From the NCBI GenBank assembly GCA_016946835.1, contig JACVTC010000002.1, positions 3,721,001 through 3,785,000 on the forward strand: DNA of 64,000 nt. Reading direction: 5' to 3'. A model generated the notes under the pieces. That model was not told the DNA's origin and made no database searches. It worked only from the letters and a program-made list of their open reading frames with translations. Shown one piece after another: positions 60,060-64,000 of the stretch; the stretch's first letter is position 1, and every line of letters starts with the position of its first letter. The position numbers and the translations under genes were made by a program. The DNA is from Neocallimastix lanati (nom. inval.). Its lineage: Eukaryota > Neocallimastigomycota > Neocallimastigomycetes > Neocallimastigales > Neocallimastigaceae.

Positions 60060-60985
60060 TATTAATTTATAATAAAATTAGAAATGAATAATTTTTTTCT
60101 TTTCACTTCACATTGATTATTTAAATAATATTTTTCTTATTAGTATATTCCATTAATAATTTTATTATTTCAATATAATTTTTATTAACATCCAAATAAA
60201 AAAGATAATATTCTTCTTAATTCTTTTCGTTAACTTATAGAATATTATAATATTTATTGATATCCTTTATTATATATTCAGTAATTTCAATATAATTTTT
60301 CATTCATAACTTTTAAAAATAGGTAACTTCTATTTTTAACTTTCTTATCTATTTCTGATATAATATGGTTTCTATCAGCTTATTCTATAATTAAAATTAT
60401 TAGTTCAATGTTTCTAGTTGTAATTTAAGTAGAATGAATTTCTTTTTACATTTTTATCTTTTTTCATTATTATTTAGAATAATATTAATCTATAAGCAAA
60501 ATCTATCAAGTGAATATTTTCAATTGTTTTTTTTTTATTTAATTATTAATATATCTATTTATAATTAAAATAAAAATATATTTATAATTAATTTCACTAT
60601 TTAATATATTAATTGTTGTAATTTAAGATAAATAATTTCTATTAATACTACTCTTTTTTTATGATAATGATTTATTGATAACAACCTTGTATTAAATTAA
60701 AAATTTCAACATCGCTATTATTGACAATAATTAAATTTGTATATTATTTATCTCCTAACTTTATTATAAGTTAACTAAATGAAAATTACTTTATTAGTAA
60801 AATATGTTAAACAATTTATCAATTTTTATATTACTGTCGTTAATAGTCTTTAAATGGAGATAACTTACCAACAATATCTATAATAAAATTATTTTTACAA
60901 TTCTTGGTATAACCTATTGATAATTTAATTATTTTAGTCATATTGCTATTAATTATTCTTAATATTTGATGACAGTCACTTTCAT
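60060..60985 (-). pseudogene. Decayed ankyrin-array gene of the 4990-9624 type
   Basis: Minus-strand fragments in changing frames repeat the same consensus as the large ankyrin gene. They are NYIEIIKLLMEYTNKKNII (about 60180-60124), EEYYLFYLDVNKN just upstream, NYIEITEYIIKDINKYYNI (about 60297-60241), NIELIILIIE-ADRNHI (about 60412-60363), SDVEIFNLIQGCYQ (about 60718-60670) and INSNMTKIIKLSIGYTKN (about 60960-60905). At least six repeats are recognisable at about 115-120-bp spacing, each carrying stops or frameshifts. No open frame remains, so it is a dead paralogue. The borders are approximate. Confidence 0.7.
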
Positions 60986-61124
60986 ATTTATTAATTTATA
61001 AATTAATATTATATTATATAGATATATTCATTTATTAATTTAACATATTTAATATTTTTTTTTTTTTTTTTTATTTTAATATTTATTAGAAGTGGATAAT
61101 TTTCTTGATTATTTTGTTGAGTAA

Positions 61125-61158
<34 letters not shown>

Positions 61159-61709
61159 CTTACTAATAATATGAAAAAAAAAAAAAAAAAAAAAGAGTAA
61201 TCATTAATACAATATAGAAAATATTAATTGTTATACTTTATATATAAAAATATATATATATTCTAAATTTAAATAATGATAAATTAATTGAATTATTATC
61301 AATTAAATTTAAGTGGATTCTTTCCATATATTTTTTTTTATAAAAATTTTTATATTATATTATGATATTAATTGAATTAAAAGGTTTGATTTAGCAGTTT
61401 AAATATTATTATTTCTAGAGAGTTAAAAAAAATTCTTCAAAATAAAATTTGTAAAATATTTTATGATTTATTTTATTGAATAAATTTTTAATTTAATTGC
61501 TAATTAATATTAAAAATTGAAATAATAATTGATATATATTAATCATTAATAATTATTAATTTATGGTTTTGTTAGAATAAATTATTTCTTCAAAATATAA
61601 TTGTTAAATACTTCATTAATATATAAATAATAATAGTAGTAATACAAATAATAAAATAATTATGAAAATATATTTATACTTTTACATATATTTCATTTTA
61701 ATAAAAAAC

Positions 61710-61744
<35 letters not shown>

Positions 61745-61982
61745 AAAAAAAAATTAATATATACTTTTTTTTTTTTCCTTTAAATGAAATATAATGTGGA
61801 ACATTTTTTCCATATGGAAAATTTTAAAAGTAAAAAAAAATAAAATATTAATTAAATTTAATATAGAATATAATTTTAAAAATTCTCATCATTTGACATA
61901 ATGAAAATAATAATAATTAAAGAAAATTGTACTAAAAATTATTTTTGATGTATCAATAGTAACAAATTTAATTTTTTATTAA

Positions 61983-62018
<36 letters not shown>

Positions 62019-62641
62019 CATGAATATTTTTCATCATGAAAAAATTAACATTATAATTATGCCTATAGATTTTATCCCAATACATTTTAATAGCTCAATA
62101 TAAAAATTAGTTAATAAATTATTATTATTCCTAATATAATCTTTTTTACTTTTTAAATATATATATTATTTTTTAGTATTTTTTTTTAAATATTTTTGTA
62201 ATTTTATTTTCATTATTAGTAACTTTAAAATCACTAATATAAATATATTTTTATTTATTTTATTAATTTAATTGATGTTTTGAATTTATTAATAATAAAA
62301 TGATGAATAAAAATATTAAAAAATATATTTATATATTTAATTTAGAGATTAATATAAAATTAACAAAAAAGAAAAAAAAAAAAATTATTTTTTTTCTCAA
62401 TATTCAAATAAGAGATATTATATTATCATATATCTATTAATTTTAAATTTTTGAATTTAAAAAGAAACTTACATTAATATTTTTTTTTCCTATGGTTTTA
62501 TATTCACAATTTTCACCTTTTATTTTTTTTTGGATTGAACGTATTAAATAGAGACTTAAATTTGATGTATAACTTTATATTACCATAATAAAATTATGTC
62601 TGTAGAATTAACCAATTCATTCATGAGTGTTGACGAAATTT

Positions 62642-62675
<34 letters not shown>

Positions 62676-63215
62676 TTCTCTGATTGTTCATGAAAAATCA
62701 TTGAACATTCCTAATTAATTTAAAGTAAGATTTTGAAGATGATATTAATTATTTTGTATTGTGTCTCTTTCTTGGTGGAAATGCAGTATTTTAAATATTA
62801 TAAAGTAACTGAAAACAATAAGACAAAGAAATTATTGAGATAAGAATTTAAATAACAATGTTAATATTATTCCAAAAGGAGTTATCATGGATAAATGAGA
62901 GAGGTCCTCAACACTCATAACTTGCTTTTTTTTTTTTTTTTTTTTAAATATTAATATAATAAAATTCATGTAATTCTTTTTTCTTTTTATTTTCACATAT
63001 TTTTTTTATTTAATTATCTATAAATAAAGTTTATTTTTGGTCTAGAAAAAAAAAATATAATTACTTTAAGTATTGCATTTATTAAATATAAAAAATTTTT
63101 TTAAAAAAATTAATTTTTATTATATATATAATTAAAATTTAAGAAAAAATTTTAATAAATTCTATCCTTTTTTCTTTAATACATACATTATTTAGTTATA
63201 TATTTTAAATCTGAA

Positions 63216-63250
<35 letters not shown>

Positions 63251-63792
63251 TATTTTAAATATTATTATTGTTTTATCCCAAAATAACAGATAGATAGATA
63301 GATAGATAATTAATTTTTTTTTTTTTTTTTTTATTTTTTAAAAAACTATAATATTTAAAATATTGAGGTATATAGCATAAAAGAAAATATAATTTTATTT
63401 ATAATAATATAAATATATAATTAAAATATAAATTGTATATAAAATTTAAAAAATTAAAAGAATGAAAAAAGTTAATAATTTAAATAATTAAAAAATATAA
63501 AAATAAAGAAAAAAATAATAATAAATATATATATATATATAAAAGTTATATAATAAATTTAAAATTAAAATTAATAAAAAAGTTATAATAAATTCTATAT
63601 GGACTTTAAAAATATTTAATATAACTTTTTATATTTAATAATTAAATTATTCATATTAGACGTACTTAAATAATATTTTTAAAGTCCAGATATTGGATTT
63701 ATTATAATAACTTTTATATTAATTTTAATTTTAAATAAATATTTCAATTAAATTTTATTTCTTCATTTTTATATGTTAAAATAAAAATATTT

Positions 63793-63827
<35 letters not shown>

Positions 63828-63917
63828 AAAATTAAAATAAAATAAAATAAAATATATTAAATAAAATTAAATATATATATATATATTAGATAAATAGGAT
63901 TTTTAATAATTTGAAAA
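60986..63917. other. AT-rich intergenic region
   Basis: Long A/T runs, (AT)n tracts and a GATA repeat (63291-63308). An 11-bp inverted pair (ATGAGTGTTGA near 62623 and its complement at 62908-62918) flanks about 270 bp of less biased sequence with no recognised protein. A foldback repeat lies at 63558-63735. Confidence 0.6.
63558..63735. repeat. Foldback repeat with arms of about 60 bp
   Basis: 63558-63619 and 63671-63735 are near-complementary over their whole length. They include TGGACTTTAAAAATATT on one side and AATATTTTTAAAGTCCA on the other. There are a few mismatches or indels and a central spacer of about 50 bp. It is probably a MITE-type or foldback element, or a structured RNA region, 180 bp before the next gene. 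Confidence 0.7.
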
Positions 63918-64000
63918 ATGGTTAAAAGTAATTTTTATTTAATAGATTATGAAAATGTAAATAAGGGTGGTTTATATGGTTCGGAGGAACTTTCAAGTAA
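63918..64000 (+). CDS. PIN-like domain protein, 5' end only (cut by the window edge)
   Basis: The ATG at 63918 opens a frame that continues to the window end (27 codons). It starts VKSNFYLIDYENVNKGGL then YGSEEL. The FYLIDYENVN..GL.G...L pattern is typical of the first strand and acidic site of PIN-like/NYN-type nuclease domains, in which the Asp of LIDYENV is a metal ligand. The G/T content rises sharply over the flank, supporting real coding sequence. No more can be said because the rest is outside the window. The exact family and function are inference from a short N-terminus. Confidence 0.6.
   Translation, partial: MVKSNFYLIDYENVNKGGLYGSEELSS

Noticed and set aside
62621-62918. 11-bp inverted pair ATGAGTGTTGA as transposon ends
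   Set aside because: Match is short, does not extend, and no target duplication is seen.

Overview
The window is extremely AT-rich (flanks close to 85-90% A+T, full of A/T runs and AAT/ATT microsatellites) with small islands of higher-GC coding DNA. It looks like the nuclear genome of an anaerobic gut fungus (Neocallimastigomycota). The evidence is two genes with tandem fungal dockerin (CBM10-type) domains on secreted proteins, a giant 39-residue-period ankyrin-like protein, a class C GPCR fused to a bacterial-type solute-binding domain, introns bounded by GT/AG, and retrotransposons. The genus cannot be settled from the sequence alone.

Layout. 1-4989: non-coding, with several inverted repeats. 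4990-9624 (+): 1544-residue ankyrin-like repeat protein built as three super-blocks. 11191-12060 (+): QOR2/NmrA-like NAD(P)H-dependent oxidoreductase of bacterial type. 14190-14621 (-): tRNA-derived SINE with a perfect 14-bp target duplication. 16519-18042 (+): secreted SGNH esterase with two N-terminal dockerins. 18880-19518: decayed 3' end of a LINE. 20474-25815 (+): nearly intact APE-type LINE with one in-frame stop, lying between two copies of a 1.1-kb segment. 28272-31325 (-): five-exon solute-binding/class C GPCR gene, assembled here from the sequence. 32110-33525: shattered GH78 alpha-L-rhamnosidase pseudogene, its two ends now head-to-head. 36276-36728: doubtful repeat ORF. 39484-39810: MITE-like element. 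40158-48180 (-): intact-looking Ty3/gypsy element with 850-bp LTRs, gag and pol. 48223-48608 (+): second SINE copy, 5' truncated. 51045-51850 (-): LINE relics. 52991-55061 (-): two-exon CotH-like secreted protein with two C-terminal dockerins. 60060-60985 (-): decayed ankyrin-array pseudogene. 63918-64000 (+): start of a PIN-like gene cut by the window edge.

The host genes fit plant-fibre degradation. The SGNH esterase and the CotH protein carry paired dockerins and would be docked on the extracellular cellulosome. The receptor probably senses an extracellular small ligand such as a sugar. The rhamnosidase remnant is a lost pectin-degrading function. The remaining structure is mostly mobile: LINE, LTR retrotransposon, SINE, MITE-like and foldback sequences, several clustered or nested. 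No rRNA, functional tRNA, CRISPR array or bacterial-type operon was seen.
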